From Streptomyces sp. NBC_01408 (GTDB lineage Bacteria; Actinomycetota; Actinomycetes; Streptomycetales; Streptomycetaceae), in the NCBI RefSeq assembly GCF_026340255.1, contig NZ_JAPEPJ010000001.1:1178001-1242000 (forward strand): a stretch of 64,000 bases of DNA. The letters run 5' to 3'. Numbering within the stretch: the first letter of the stretch is position 1; the number at the start of each line of letters is the position of its first letter. The position numbers and the translations under genes were made by a program. This document shows, in pieces, positions 24,066-34,848 of the stretch. The notes under the pieces are model-generated. The model worked only from the letters and a program-made list of their open reading frames with translations, did not search any database and had not been told where the DNA came from.

Positions 24066-25592
24066 TCAGCCGAGGAGGCCGCCGACCAGGCCGGGCTGCT
24101 TCGTGGGTGTGCTGCTCCCGCCCGATCCGCTGGTCCCCGAGGACGAGGACGGCGGCTTCTGCGGGGCGGACTGCCGGGGGGTGCTGCGCGGGGTCTGCTT
24201 GCCGGTGGTGCCACGGGTCGCGGTGGGCGACTCGGAGCCGGTCCCGGCGGTCTCCCGGGCGGGGCCGCCCGAGGCGCCGCGTCCGGACTTCGCGGCGGGC
24301 TCGGTCGGGGTTGCCGAGGGCTGCGCCGCCTTCGAGGGCTGCTGCGAGGGCTGCTGCTGCGGCTGGCGGGCCGGGGTCTGCGGCAGCGGTGCACCCGGCA
24401 GGTAGTTGGTCGGGGGCTGCCCCGGCCCGGGCACGGTGACCACGGTGGTGGAGCGGACGGCTCCGCCGAGGAGCGAGCCGATGAGCAGGGTCAGGCCGCA
24501 CACGACGGTGGCCATGACGGCGCCGCGCCGCAGGACCCGCCGCCGCAGCCGCCAGACCTCGGAGCGCGGCCCGAGCGTGCGCCAGGCCTCGCCGGCGAGG
24601 CGTCCGTCGAGGGAGTACACCGGCGCGCCGGCGATGATCAGCGGGGACCAGGCGGCGAGGTAGATGATGTCGGGCGCGTCGTAGGCGGGGACGGTCTTCC
24701 AGCTCACCGTCATCAGCAGCGCGGCGGACAGCAGCGCCCCGAAGCAGGCGGCGAACCGCTGCCACAGGCCGAACACCGTCAGCACGCCCACGATGACCTG
24801 GAGGAACGCGACGCTGAGCCCGGCTCCGACCGGGTGCGCGAGCGCGAAGTCCCGCAGCGGCTCGGCGAGGGCCCAGGGGTGCAGGGTGTGCAGCCAGGTG
24901 ACCATGGAGCCGCGTTCGCCGCCGTCGAAGTAGACGGGGTCGCACAGCTTGCCCATGCCGGCGTAGATGGAGATGAAGCCGAGGAAGACGCGCAGCGGGA
25001 GCAGCACGACGCCGAGGTTCATCCGGCGGCCGGGGTAGTAGGAGGCCTGTCCGCGCGCGTCTGGACCGCCGCGCCGGGCGTCCGCCCCGGGGTCCGGCGG
25101 CCCGTCCGGGTACCCGGAGGCGTACGGCAGGTCCCGTACGGAGGCCAGGGGCCGCGTCTCGTCCGGGTCGCCGTAGGTGCGCTGGCCGATGACGGTCGGC
25201 GTGGTGAGGGTGTTGTCGGCGAGGTCGTGGGCCAGGTCGATGCGCGGGATGACCTGGGTGGCGCCGCCGTCGTACCCGTCGCCGCCTCTCCCGGCCTCCC
25301 GTACGGCCTGGAGCAGTCCGCCCATGGCCGCGGCGTCACCTGCGTCCGACTTGCCGCTCCAGACGACGGGGGCCCGGCGGCGGGTGACCCCGGCCGCGGC
25401 GACCACGGCGCCGCCGAGCACGGGGGCTCTGCCGGGGGCGTTCGCGGGCTTGGAACGCGCGCTCGGGCTCGGTGCGAGCCGCACGCGGAAGCTGGCGTGG
25501 TTGACGATGACCTGTGCGGGATCGCACGGCACCTTGACCATGCTCAGCGCGGGCTGGTCGTCGAACCCTGACGTTCTGGTGTCCACACTCAT
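24066..25592 (-). CDS. DoxX-family membrane protein with long disordered tails
   Basis: 508 aa. Residues 1 to about 190 are hydrophilic and Pro/Gly/Asp-rich (cytosolic). About residues 190-370 hold the DoxX-like core of four or five membrane spans (VLLPLRVFLGFISIYAGMGK, VGAGLSVAFLQVIVGVLTVFGL, FGALLSAALLMTV, DAPDIIYLAAWSPLIIAGAP, then VMATVVCGLTLLIGSLLGG). The C-terminus is an extracellular Ser/Pro/Thr/Gln-rich tail (QPQQQPSQQPSKAAQPSATP) that may cross the wall. DoxX proteins are linked to redox and membrane stress. It follows rlmB in the same direction. Confidence 0.8.
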   Translation of the reverse strand: MSVDTRTSGFDDQPALSMVKVPCDPAQVIVNHASFRVRLAPSPSARSKPANAPGRAPVLGGAVVAAAGVTRRRAPVVWSGKSDAGDAAAMGGLLQAVREAGRGGDGYDGGATQVIPRIDLAHDLADNTLTTPTVIGQRTYGDPDETRPLASVRDLPYASGYPDGPPDPGADARRGGPDARGQASYYPGRRMNLGVVLLPLRVFLGFISIYAGMGKLCDPVYFDGGERGSMVTWLHTLHPWALAEPLRDFALAHPVGAGLSVAFLQVIVGVLTVFGLWQRFAACFGALLSAALLMTVSWKTVPAYDAPDIIYLAAWSPLIIAGAPVYSLDGRLAGEAWRTLGPRSEVWRLRRRVLRRGAVMATVVCGLTLLIGSLLGGAVRSTTVVTVPGPGQPPTNYLPGAPLPQTPARQPQQQPSQQPSKAAQPSATPTEPAAKSGRGASGGPARETAGTGSESPTATRGTTGKQTPRSTPRQSAPQKPPSSSSGTSGSGGSSTPTKQPGLVGGLLG

Positions 25593-25662
25593 CTAACCGA
25601 GTGATCAGTGTTTAGGACACTGCCTTGACATCAGGGATCTGTCCGAGACCCGTCAAGATCAA

Positions 25663-25691
25663 GTCACCCCGCCCGAAACGGACGGGGTGAC
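25663..25691 (-). terminator. Terminator hairpin after rlmB
   Basis: GTCACCCCG (25663-25671) pairs with CGGGGTGAC (25683-25691), extended by CCG/CGG around loop AAA. It lies 88 bp beyond the rlmB stop codon. A nearby AGTGT-N5-ACACT palindrome (about 25607-25621) sits just before the DoxX gene and may be an operator. Confidence 0.65.
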
Positions 25692-25778
25692 ACGCTCACG
25701 GGTCACGGACCGTAGGCCATTCGGCAGAGCTCAGGCGCTCTGGTGTTCAAACGCCCAGGCGCCCGGGCGCTCTGGTGC

Positions 25779-26750
25779 TCAGGTGCGCGGACGCTTGGCG
25801 CGGCTGCGGGCCGCCTCGTACAGCACGACGCCCGCGGCGACACCGGCGTTGAGCGACTCGGCGCCACCCGGCATCGGGATGCGGACGAGGTAGTCGCAGT
25901 TCTCGCCGACGAGCCGGCCCAGACCCTTGCCCTCGGAGCCGACCACGATGACGACCGGACCGCTGAGCGCCGCCAGGTCGTCGACGGTGTGCTGGCCCTC
26001 GGCCGCGAGGCCGACGACGGCGATGCCGGCCTTCTTGTACTCCTGAAGGGCGCGGGTCAGGTTGGTGACGCGGGAGACCGGGGTACGGGCGGCGGTGCCG
26101 GCCGAGGACTTCCACGCACCGGCGGTCATGCCGGCGGCGCGGCGCTCGGGGATGACCACGCCGTGGCCGCCGAAGGCGGAGACGGAGCGGACGATCGCAC
26201 CGAGGTTGCGCGGGTCGGTGACCCCGTCGAGGGCGACGATCAGCGGGTCCTCGCCGTTGTCGTACGCGGCGGCGGTGAGGTCCTCCGGGTGCGCGTACTC
26301 GTACGGCGGGACCTGGAGGACCAGGCCCTGGTGGTTGAGCCCGTTGGTCATGCGGTCGAGCTCGGGGCGCGGGGCTTCCATCAGGTTGATGTTGCCGCGC
26401 TCGGCGGCGAGCTGGAGGGCCTCGCGGACGCGCTCGTCGTTGTCGATGAACTGCTGGACGTACAGGGTCGTGGCGGGGACGCCGTCGCGCAGCGCCTCGA
26501 AGACCGGGTTGCGGCCGACGACCATCTCGCTGGTGCCCTTGGGACCGCCGCGGCGCGGGGCCGGGCGGCGCTTGGCGGCCTGCCGGGCCATGGCGTTGCT
26601 GATGCGGTTCGCCTTGTGCTTCTTGCGGTCCTCGGCCTTGGGCGTGGGGCCCTTGCCTTCCAGGCCCTTGCGCCGCTGGCCACCGCTGCCGACCGTCGCG
26701 CCCTTCTTGTTGGACGTGCGACGGTTCCTGCGCTGGCTGTTCCCGGCCAT
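25779..26750 (-). CDS. rlmB: 23S rRNA (guanosine-2251) 2'-O-methyltransferase RlmB (SpoU family)
   Basis: 323 aa. A basic N-terminal tail of about 75 aa ([27 protein letters not shown]) is typical of actinobacterial RlmB and probably binds rRNA. The SpoU substrate-binding domain follows ([22 protein letters not shown]), then the trefoil-knot SPOUT domain with all three motifs: [36 protein letters not shown] and [22 protein letters not shown]. It 2'-O-methylates a P-loop guanosine of 23S rRNA. It lies downstream of cysS in the same direction, a conserved actinobacterial order. Confidence 0.94.
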   Translation of the reverse strand: MAGNSQRRNRRTSNKKGATVGSGGQRRKGLEGKGPTPKAEDRKKHKANRISNAMARQAAKRRPAPRRGGPKGTSEMVVGRNPVFEALRDGVPATTLYVQQFIDNDERVREALQLAAERGNINLMEAPRPELDRMTNGLNHQGLVLQVPPYEYAHPEDLTAAAYDNGEDPLIVALDGVTDPRNLGAIVRSVSAFGGHGVVIPERRAAGMTAGAWKSSAGTAARTPVSRVTNLTRALQEYKKAGIAVVGLAAEGQHTVDDLAALSGPVVIVVGSEGKGLGRLVGENCDYLVRIPMPGGAESLNAGVAAGVVLYEAARSRAKRPRT

Positions 26751-26845
26751 GACTTCTACCTGTTTTCGTTGATGCTGCGGTATGTACGTATGAAGAGTGT
26801 GCCGCCCGGAGCGCCGGGCGGCACACCAAGCTCAGCTGGCCGGGC

Positions 26846-28246
<1,401 letters not shown>

Positions 28247-28350
28247 GGCATCCAGGGTAGTGCGCCTGTAGCAGTGCCCCGCGACCCTTTAGGGACGCGG
28301 GGCGGCTTTGTTGCCGAAGCGGTGCCCCGCCAGGGGGTGTCCTGCCGGAC

Positions 28351-28854
28351 TCAGGTCCCGCTCGTCCGGTACACCAGGGCCGTGGCGATGGCGGCGAGCC
28401 CCTCGGCGCGGCCGGTGAGGCCCAGGCCGTCGGTGGTGGTGCCGGACACGGACACGGGGGCGCCCGCCGCGGCCGCGAGCGCCTTCTGCGCCTCTTCGCG
28501 CCGCTTGCCGATCTTCGGCCGTACGCCGATCACCTGGATCGCGATGTTGCCGATCTCGAAGCCCTCGGCGCGGACGATGCGGGCGGCCTCCGCCAGGAGG
28601 GTGACCCCGGCGGCGCCGGACCACTCGGGGCGGGAGGTGCCGAAGTGCGCGCCGAGGTCTCCGACTCCGGCGGCGGAGAAGAGCGCGTCGCAGGCGGCGT
28701 GGGCGGCGACGTCGCCGTCGGAGTGCCCGGCGAGGCCGTCCTCGCCCTCCCACAGCAGGCCCGCGCACCACAGCTCACGGCCGGCCTCGAAGGCGTGCAC
28801 GTCGGTGCCGATGCCGACGAGCGGGATCAGCGGGGCGTCGGGACTAGTACGCAT
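28351..28854 (-). CDS. ispF: 2-C-methyl-D-erythritol 2,4-cyclodiphosphate synthase
   Basis: 167 aa. IspF closes CDP-methylerythritol 2-phosphate to the cyclodiphosphate with loss of CMP in the MEP isoprenoid pathway. The zinc site is GTDVHAF (D and H near residues 18-20) with the later His in [16 protein letters not shown]. The trimer-interface GTTTDGLG and terminal ALVYRTSGT are also present. Its start overlaps the ispD stop by 11 bp, so the two are translationally coupled, as is common for this pair. Confidence 0.95.
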   Translation of the reverse strand: MRTSPDAPLIPLVGIGTDVHAFEAGRELWCAGLLWEGEDGLAGHSDGDVAAHAACDALFSAAGVGDLGAHFGTSRPEWSGAAGVTLLAEAARIVRAEGFEIGNIAIQVIGVRPKIGKRREEAQKALAAAAGAPVSVSGTTTDGLGLTGRAEGLAAIATALVYRTSGT

Positions 28855-29608
28855 CGGTGGCCCTCCTGCGGGCGAGTACGGCCTCGGCGAGGACCAGGTC
28901 GAGCGGGCGGGTGACCTTGAAGGCCTCTTCGTGGCCGGGGACGACCATGACGGTGATGCCGAGGCGTTCCACCATCCCGGCGTCGTCGGTGGCGCCCTCG
29001 CCGCCGAGGTCGATCTCCCGGTGCGCGCGCGCCAGGGTGGCGAGGTCGAAGCCCTGCGGGGTCTGCACGGCGCGCAGCCGGGCCCGCTCCGGGGTGGCCA
29101 CGACCGGCTCGGGCTCGCCGGGCCTGCCGGGCTCGACCTCCTTGACGGTGTCGGCCAGGGGCAGGCCGGGGACCACGGCGGGGGCGCCCGCGCGGACGGC
29201 CTCGACGACGGCGTCCACGGTGTCCACGGGGACCAGCGGCCGGGCCGCGTCGTGGACGAGTACGGAGGTGATGCGTCCGGGAAGGGCGTCCAGGCCGGCG
29301 CGCACGGACTCCTGGCGGGTCTCCCCGCCGGGGACGACCAGGACCTCGGTGCGGTCGGGCAGCGCGTGCTCGTCGAGGAGCAGGCGTACGTCGGCGGCCT
29401 CGGCGGGCGGGGCGACGACGACCACGAAGGAGACCGCGCGCGAGCGGGCCATGGCGCGGACGGCGTGGACGAGCATGGGGATGCCGCCGAGGGACCTCAG
29501 GGCCTTGGGGGCGCCTGGGCCGAGGCGCACTCCGCGGCCGGCGGCCGGGATGACCGCGGCGGTGTGGTGGGGGTGCGGGGCGCCCTCGGGGCGCGATTCG
29601 TCATACAT
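28844..29608 (-). CDS. ispD: 2-C-methyl-D-erythritol 4-phosphate cytidylyltransferase
   Basis: 254 aa from the ATG at 29608; the longer frame upstream is unsupported noise. IspD joins CTP and MEP in the isoprenoid pathway. The CTP loop is [25 protein letters not shown] (residues about 16-40), with the catalytic Arg and Lys, then VHDAARPLV and [16 protein letters not shown]. It forms a coupled pair with ispF. A gap of 378 bp separates it from carD upstream, enough for its own promoter. Confidence 0.94.
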   Translation of the reverse strand: MYDESRPEGAPHPHHTAAVIPAAGRGVRLGPGAPKALRSLGGIPMLVHAVRAMARSRAVSFVVVVAPPAEAADVRLLLDEHALPDRTEVLVVPGGETRQESVRAGLDALPGRITSVLVHDAARPLVPVDTVDAVVEAVRAGAPAVVPGLPLADTVKEVEPGRPGEPEPVVATPERARLRAVQTPQGFDLATLARAHREIDLGGEGATDDAGMVERLGITVMVVPGHEEAFKVTRPLDLVLAEAVLARRRATDAY

Positions 29609-29986
29609 CGATGGCTCCGATAGCTCCGGGTTGCGCAGCCAGGTTTGTGGCTTCGGCCCACATGGGTATGGCCTGAAGCGTGCCGGGTGCGACGCCCTCG
29701 CCCCTTCCGTGACGACCGGTCGAGCAGGCTGCCCGGGCCCGGCACGCCAGTGAGGCAACACGCCAGTGAGGCAATGGCTTCAAGGGGTACGTTCGGGTGT
29801 GCGGGTGCAGACATGCCGCAGCGCCCGGCAACAGGTCTCTCGTGGAGGAGAGACCTCGTCAGCGGGCACCGCGGCACAACTGTGTAAACACTGTTTTCAT
29901 GAACCCGTGTGATCACGTGTGATCAGCCGCGTTGAGGACAACGCGAATGAACGGTGATCGGGAACGGTGAAGAACGGGGCCTCGCG
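29609..29986. other. Intergenic region carD-ispD: hairpin and 16-bp tandem repeat
   Basis: No gene is visible. It holds a perfect 9-bp hairpin (29833-29841 and 29848-29856, AGGTCTCTC/GAGAGACCT), a plausible carD terminator. It also holds an exact 16-bp tandem duplication, CACGCCAGTGAGGCAA, at 29743-29758 and 29759-29774. A GTGTGATCAC/GTGTGATCA pair near 29908-29926 lies in an AT-richer stretch likely to carry promoter elements for ispD. Confidence 0.6.
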
Positions 29987-30469
29987 TCAGGACGCGAGCA
30001 CCTCGTCGAGGAGGGCCTCGGCCTTGTCCTCGTTCGTGTTCTCGGCGAGCGCGAGCTCGCTCACCAGGATCTGGCGTGCCTTCGCGAGCATGCGCTTCTC
30101 GCCCGCGGACAGCCCGCGCTCGCGCTCACGACGCCACAGGTCACGCACCACTTCGGCGACCTTGATGACATCGCCAGAAGCGAGCTTCTCCAGATTTGCC
30201 TTGTAGCGCCGGGACCAGTTCGTCGGCTCTTCTGCGTACGGTGCGCGAAGCACCTCGAAGACCCGGTCCAGCCCGTCCTGGCCGACTACGTCGCGAACGC
30301 CGACGAACTCCGCATTGTCCGCAGGCACACGAACCGTCAGGTCGCCCTGGGCGACCTTGAGCACCAAGTAGGTCTTGTCCACGCCTTTGATCTGACGAGT
30401 CTCAATGGCCTCGATCAGCGCGGCCCCGTGATGGGGATAGACCACGGTGTCGCCAACCTTGAACGTCAT
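29987..30469 (-). CDS. carD: CarD-family RNA polymerase-binding transcription regulator
   Basis: 160 aa. The N-terminal Tudor-like RNAP-interaction domain is [23 protein letters not shown]...YLVLKV (residues 3-60), which contacts the beta subunit protrusion. The C-terminal helical DNA-binding domain includes the conserved Trp of [17 protein letters not shown], which wedges into the promoter bubble. CarD stabilises open complexes at rRNA and many other promoters. It heads the leftward housekeeping block, as in mycobacteria. The RBS is AAGGGG. Confidence 0.95.
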   Translation of the reverse strand: MTFKVGDTVVYPHHGAALIEAIETRQIKGVDKTYLVLKVAQGDLTVRVPADNAEFVGVRDVVGQDGLDRVFEVLRAPYAEEPTNWSRRYKANLEKLASGDVIKVAEVVRDLWRRERERGLSAGEKRMLAKARQILVSELALAENTNEDKAEALLDEVLAS

Positions 30470-31071
30470 GTGACAGGTACCCCTTCCGTGGCTATCCAGG
30501 GTAACACGAGAACTGACTGTTATGAATGGCGTTTTCGCAGGTCAGGGCATATCTCGGGGCTTGACAACAGCGACAGGAACGTGCTGCGGAGGGCTCCTGG
30601 AAGGGGGTAATCGCAGGTCGGGGGCGCTGTGCGGACCGGGCGAAAGGGCCACGCTACACCTGTCCGGCACACCCGCCAGCGTGACGTACGTCCCGTTTTG
30701 CCTGGTTCGTGGCCGGGAAACCGAACTACTCCGTTCGACTGGCGGGCGTCCGTACGGAGGGGTTCCGGCCCAATCCCTCAATTGATCACGGAGGGGCGCT
30801 CGGGGGAATCCCGGAATTGATCACCGGGCGGCCGTGCGCACGATATGCGAGCGCCACATGATCGGCGAGGGGAACGCCGGACCGGACCGCACACGGAATG
30901 CAAGATCGGGGGATGGGGCGAGGGCGGCCCGTGTGCTGCGGAGGGTCGGGTGCGGGGGCGGGGCGGCGGCTCGGTAACCTAAGCGCGCTGACACACCCTT
31001 AGAGCGGCTTTACCTCGGCCGTTCCGAGCGTCCACCTTCCCGTTCTGTACGTCCAAGGAGATGCCGCCGCC
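30470..31071. other. 600-bp intergenic region between divergent carD and a lipoprotein gene
   Basis: No coding sequence is convincing. A candidate carD promoter on the minus strand is TTCATA-N17-TACCCT, ending near 30510. TTGACA at about 30560 is a possible rightward -35. A 10-bp direct repeat, AATTGATCAC, occurs at 30780-30789 and 30815-30824, 35 bp apart, which could be a regulator site. The rest is G-rich and featureless. Confidence 0.45.
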
Positions 31072-31767
31072 GTGAGCCGCAGCCTTCGACGCGGCGCCCT
31101 CGCCGCCACCGCCGTCGTGTTCTCGATCGCCTCGCTGGCCGCTTGTGGTGCGGGCACCAACGCGGAGACCCTCCAGATCAAGCCCGACAACGCCGCCGCC
31201 ACCAAGGGCGACATCAAGATCCAGAACGCACTGGTCATCACCCAGGCCGAGAAGAAGAAGGGCCCCGCGGCAGTCTCGGCGACCCTGTTCAACGCCGGCG
31301 CCCAGCCGCAGACCCTTGACGCCATCACCCTCGGGGGTGGCAAGGCCAAGGTCGCGCTGAAGGCTGCCGAGGGCTCCGGCAAGGTCACCGTGCCGGCCGG
31401 CGGCTCCGTCGTGCTGGGCGGCGCGGGCAACGCCTCCGCCGTGGTCGAGGGCGCGGACGCCCTCGTGGACGGCGACGTGCAGCAGGTCGTCTTCCAGCTG
31501 AGCCGCACGGGCAAGGTCGAGCTGGACGCGTTCGTGGTCCCGGCCGAGGGCATGTACGCGGGCTACGGCCCGACCGTGGCCCCCGCCGCCGGCTCCACCC
31601 CGTCGGGCAGCCCCTCGGGCGCCCCGTCCGGTTCCCCGTCGGGCGCACCCTCGGGCGCGGCGTCGGGTTCGCCCTCCGGTGCGGCGTCGGGCAAGCCGTC
31701 CGGCAGCCCCTCGGGCAACGCGGGCGGCTCGCCGTCCGGCTCCGCCTCGCACGCCGCGGGCCACTGA
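31072..31767 (+). CDS. Putative lipoprotein with Ser/Pro/Gly-rich tail (DUF461-like)
   Basis: 231 aa from the GTG at 31072 (AAGGAG 11 nt upstream). The signal RRGALAATAVVFSIASLAAC has a good lipobox (L-A-A-C, about residue 25). Residues 30-160 form a beta-rich domain (IKIQNALVITQAEKKKGPAAVSATLFNAGAQPQTL) of the copper-chaperone-like/DUF461 type found next to phoP in Streptomyces. The last 60 residues are repeats of GSPSGAPSG, likely a flexible wall-spanning tail. The function is unknown; metal binding is only suggested by the fold. Confidence 0.75.
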   Translation: MSRSLRRGALAATAVVFSIASLAACGAGTNAETLQIKPDNAAATKGDIKIQNALVITQAEKKKGPAAVSATLFNAGAQPQTLDAITLGGGKAKVALKAAEGSGKVTVPAGGSVVLGGAGNASAVVEGADALVDGDVQQVVFQLSRTGKVELDAFVVPAEGMYAGYGPTVAPAAGSTPSGSPSGAPSGSPSGAPSGAASGSPSGAASGKPSGSPSGNAGGSPSGSASHAAGH

Positions 31768-31792
31768 GGCACGCCGCACCACGACGACGTAC

Positions 31793-31834
31793 GGGAAGGG
31801 CCCCCGGCCGCTGCTGCGGCTGGGGGCCCTTCCC
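31793..31834. terminator. Bidirectional terminator between lipoprotein gene and phoP
   Basis: Outer arms of 13 bp (31793-31805 and 31822-31834, GGGAAGGGCCCCC and complement) and an inner CCGC/GCGG stem form one long hairpin between convergent genes. Confidence 0.88.
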
Positions 31835-31912
31835 GCTGCCCGGGCCCGGGGGCGCGGTGACGGCTTCGATACGCTGCGCCGGCCTTCGGCGGCCGGCCGG
31901 CACGCCGTCGGC

Positions 31913-32593
31913 TTACGGCTCGAACTTGTAGCCGAGACCGCGGACCGTGACCAGGTAGCGCGGCGCGCCCGGGTCCGGCTCGATCTTGGCGCGCAGGCGC
32001 TTGACGTGGACGTCGAGGGTCTTGGTGTCACCGACGTAGTCGGCGCCCCAGACCCGGTCGATCAGCTGCATGCGGGTCAGCACCCGGCCCGCGTTGCGCA
32101 GCAGCATCTCAAGCAGGTCGAACTCCTTCAGCGGGAGGTCCACCTTGCCGCCCGCGACGGTGACCACGTGGCGGTCGACGTCCATCCGTACGGGACCCGC
32201 CTCCAGGGCCGCCGGGGTGACCTCCTCCGGCTCGCCGCGGCGGCGCAGGACCGCGCGAATGCGGGCGACCAGCTCCCGCGAGGAGAAGGGCTTGGTGACG
32301 TAGTCGTCGGCTCCTATCTCCAGCCCGACGACCTTGTCGATCTCGCTGTCCTTGGCGGTCACCATGATCACGGGAACGTTGGAGCGGCCGCGCAGCTGCC
32401 GGCAGACCTCCGTGCCGGGCAGGCCGGGGAGCATCAGGTCGAGGAGGACGAGGTCGGCGCCGTTGCGCTCGAACTCGTCGAGCCCGTCGGGCCCGGTCGC
32501 GGCGATCGCGACCTCGAAGCCTTCCTTGCGGAGCATGTAGGACAGGGCGTCGCTGAAGGATTCCTCATCCTCGACGACGAGCACTCGGGTCAC
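31913..32593 (-). CDS. phoP: Phosphate-responsive regulator PhoP (OmpR type)
   Basis: 226 aa. The receiver domain spans residues 1-120, with phospho-acceptor Asp in DLVLLDLMLPGLPG (about residue 52) and the switch Lys in YVTKPFSSRELVARI. The winged-helix domain includes LKEFDLLEMLLRNAGRVLTRMQLIDRVWG and TLDVHVKRLRAKIEPDPG...RGLGYKFE. PhoP activates phosphate-starvation genes by binding 11-bp direct repeats (PHO boxes) and is homologous to RegX3. The start overlaps the phoR stop by 4 bp (ATGA). A PHO box lies upstream of phoR. Confidence 0.95.
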   Translation of the reverse strand: MTRVLVVEDEESFSDALSYMLRKEGFEVAIAATGPDGLDEFERNGADLVLLDLMLPGLPGTEVCRQLRGRSNVPVIMVTAKDSEIDKVVGLEIGADDYVTKPFSSRELVARIRAVLRRRGEPEEVTPAALEAGPVRMDVDRHVVTVAGGKVDLPLKEFDLLEMLLRNAGRVLTRMQLIDRVWGADYVGDTKTLDVHVKRLRAKIEPDPGAPRYLVTVRGLGYKFEP

Positions 32594-33834
32594 GGAAGGA
32601 CCTCCGGGGCAGGGATGGCTGGTGCTGTTTCTGGTTCAAGCAGGGGCTGGGTGGATTCGGTGGCCGTCGCCGGGGCCGGCGCGGCCGCTTCGGGAAGTCG
32701 CAGGGTGAACGTGGAACCCTGACCCTCCGAGCTCCAGACCGCCACCTCCCCGCCGTGCGAGGCCGCCACGTGCTTCACGATCGCGAGGCCGAGGCCCGTT
32801 CCTCCCGTGGCACGGGAGCGGGCCGGGTCCACGCGGTAGAAGCGCTCGAAGATGCGCTCGCGGTCCTTTTCCGGGATGCCGATGCCCTGGTCGGTCACGG
32901 CTATCTCGATCAAGTCTCCCCCAGGTGCCGCCACCCTGCGTCCGGCGATGCCGACGCGGGTGCGGGCGGGGCTGTAGTTGACGGCGTTCTCGACCAGGTT
33001 TCCGAGGGCGGCCGCGAGCTGTCCGCGGTTGCCCCAGACGCGCAGGTCAGCGGTGCCGCCCGCGGCCATGGTGATCTGTTTCGAGGAGGCCGTGTGGCGG
33101 CAGCGGTCGATGGCCTCGGCCACCAGCGTGTCCACGCGGACGGGCTCGGCGTCCTCCAGCGGGTCGTCGTTCTGTACCCGGGAGAGGTCGATGAGCTCCT
33201 GCACGAGGTTGATCAGCCGGGTGGACTCGATCTGCATCCGGCCCGCGAAGCGGCTGACCGCCTCGGGGTCGTCCGAGGCGTCCATGACCGCCTCGGAGAG
33301 CAGGGAGATCGCTCCGACCGGTGTCTTCAGCTCGTGGGACACGTTCGCCACGAAGTCACGGCGTACGGCCTCGATGCGGCGGGCCTCGGTGAGGTCCTCG
33401 ACCAGGAGGAGCACCAGGCGGGAGCCGAGCGGGGCCACGCGCGCCGAGACCGCGAGGGCCTCGCCGCGGCCGGTGCCGCGCCGGGGCAGGTCGAGCTCGA
33501 CCTGGCGTATCTCCCCGTCGCGGCGGGTGTCGCGGGCCATGTGGAGCATGGGCTCCACGGCGAGCTTGCCGCCGCGGACCAGACCGAGGGCGTACGCCGC
33601 CGAGCTGGCCTTGACCACCGCGTCGCCCTCGTCGAGTACGACGGCGGAGGAGCGCAGTACGGAGAGGACGGTGTCCACGCCGGGCGGGAGCACCGCATTG
33701 ATGTCGGGGCGCATGGAGCTCCGGGTGGGGCGGGCTTGGTCGCGCTCGCTCCAGCGGAACGCCAGCATCGCGATCACACCGGTGCAAAGACCGGCGATCG
33801 CTGCAGCTGCGGCGACCGCCGCGTTCACGTCCAT
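32590..33834 (-). CDS. phoR: Phosphate sensor histidine kinase PhoR (SenX3-like)
   Basis: 414 aa. One clear N-terminal membrane span (NAAVAAAAAIAGLCTGVIAMLAF) and a PAS-like sensor region (DTVLSVLRSSAVVLDEGDAVVKASSAAY) precede the HisKA domain with FVANVSHELKTPVGAISLLSEA. The HATPase_c domain has N-box NLVENAVNYSP, DQGIGIPEKDRERIFERFYRVD and GGTGLGLAIVKHV. With PhoP it forms the main phosphate two-component system of Streptomyces. It is transcribed divergently from phoU through a shared PHO box region. Confidence 0.95.
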   Translation of the reverse strand: MDVNAAVAAAAAIAGLCTGVIAMLAFRWSERDQARPTRSSMRPDINAVLPPGVDTVLSVLRSSAVVLDEGDAVVKASSAAYALGLVRGGKLAVEPMLHMARDTRRDGEIRQVELDLPRRGTGRGEALAVSARVAPLGSRLVLLLVEDLTEARRIEAVRRDFVANVSHELKTPVGAISLLSEAVMDASDDPEAVSRFAGRMQIESTRLINLVQELIDLSRVQNDDPLEDAEPVRVDTLVAEAIDRCRHTASSKQITMAAGGTADLRVWGNRGQLAAALGNLVENAVNYSPARTRVGIAGRRVAAPGGDLIEIAVTDQGIGIPEKDRERIFERFYRVDPARSRATGGTGLGLAIVKHVAASHGGEVAVWSSEGQGSTFTLRLPEAAAPAPATATESTQPLLEPETAPAIPAPEVLP

Positions 33835-33907
33835 GCATCCAGGTTAAGCAGGCTGAACGACACTTCCACAGCCGTTCGGGTGCCACCTCGAACAGTCGTC
33901 GCCCAGA

Positions 33908-33940
33908 GTTCACCCTGGGGACGGGGCTGATTCACTTGTG
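33908..33940. promoter_or_regulatory. PHO box between phoR and phoU
   Basis: Three consecutive 11-bp units, GTTCACCCTGG (33908-33918), a degenerate GGACGGGGCTG (33919-33929) and ATTCACTTGTG (33930-33940), match the direct-repeat PHO box architecture (consensus GTTCACC). It is placed to let PhoP control the divergent phoRP and phoU promoters. Confidence 0.8.
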
Positions 33941-34050
33941 GTGCCGGAGTCGGACGCGTTTGCGGCTCACCGTGTCAACGTGGGGCGAGAGGCCACCCCG
34001 GCCGGCCGCCCCGGGCAGCAGTGCAGTAGGTCAAGAGAGGGACACCAGAC

Positions 34051-34728
34051 ATGCGTGACGCGTACCACGAGGAACTGGACTCGATCGGAGAGGGCCTGGT
34101 CGAGATGGCCCGGCTGGTCGGTTCCGCGATCGGGCGGGCCACGACGTCCATGCTCGACGCCGACCTGAAGCTCGCCGAGAGTGTCATCGCCGCCGACCAG
34201 AAGGTCGACGACCTCCAGCACGACCTGGAGGCCCGCGCCATCGCCCTGCTGGCCCGGCAGCAGCCGGTCGCCACCGACCTGCGCATCGTCGTGACCTCGC
34301 TGCGAATGAGCGCCGACCTCGAGCGCAGCGGCGACCTGGCCCAGCACGTGGCGAAGCTCGCCCGGCTGCGCTTCCCGGACACGGCCGTCCCGCGGGACCT
34401 GCACGCCACCATGCTGGAGATGGGGCAGCTGGCGCAGCGCCTGATGGCGAAGGCCGCCGAGGTCATCATCACCAAGGACGTCGACCTGGCGCTCCAGCTG
34501 GAGCAGGACGACGACGAGATGGACCAGCTGCACCGCACGCTGTTCCAGCACCTGATGGACGACCGCTGGAAGCACGGCATCGAGACCGCGGTGGACGTGA
34601 CCCTGCTGGGCCGCTACTACGAGCGCTTCGCGGACCACGCGGTGTCGGTGGCCAAGCGCGTGGTCTACCTGGTGACGGGCGAGCACGCGGACGAGCTCCA
34701 GGCGCCCACCCAGGTCGAGGGCGTCTGA
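34051..34728 (+). CDS. phoU: PhoU phosphate signalling modulator
   Basis: 225 aa, two PhoU three-helix bundles (residues about 10-110 and 115-215). The metal-binding E-x-x-x-D patterns show in LRMSADLERSGDLAQHVAKLARL and LGRYYERFADHAVSVAKRVVYL. It starts with the typical MRDAYHEELDSIGEGLVEMARL. PhoU dampens PhoR signalling when phosphate is plentiful, normally through the Pst transporter, which is not in this window. Expression is probably PhoP-dependent through the PHO box 110 bp upstream. Confidence 0.95.
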   Translation: MRDAYHEELDSIGEGLVEMARLVGSAIGRATTSMLDADLKLAESVIAADQKVDDLQHDLEARAIALLARQQPVATDLRIVVTSLRMSADLERSGDLAQHVAKLARLRFPDTAVPRDLHATMLEMGQLAQRLMAKAAEVIITKDVDLALQLEQDDDEMDQLHRTLFQHLMDDRWKHGIETAVDVTLLGRYYERFADHAVSVAKRVVYLVTGEHADELQAPTQVEGV

Positions 34729-34848
34729 CGCGCCGGGCGGGGGCGCGAGCCCCAATGCGCCGTTGACGCGCCGGTGTGGCTGGGCATGAATGAGGCGAAG
34801 GCGGTCCGCCGTACGGCGGCCCGTACGCCGCCTGCGCGAGGAGGAACC

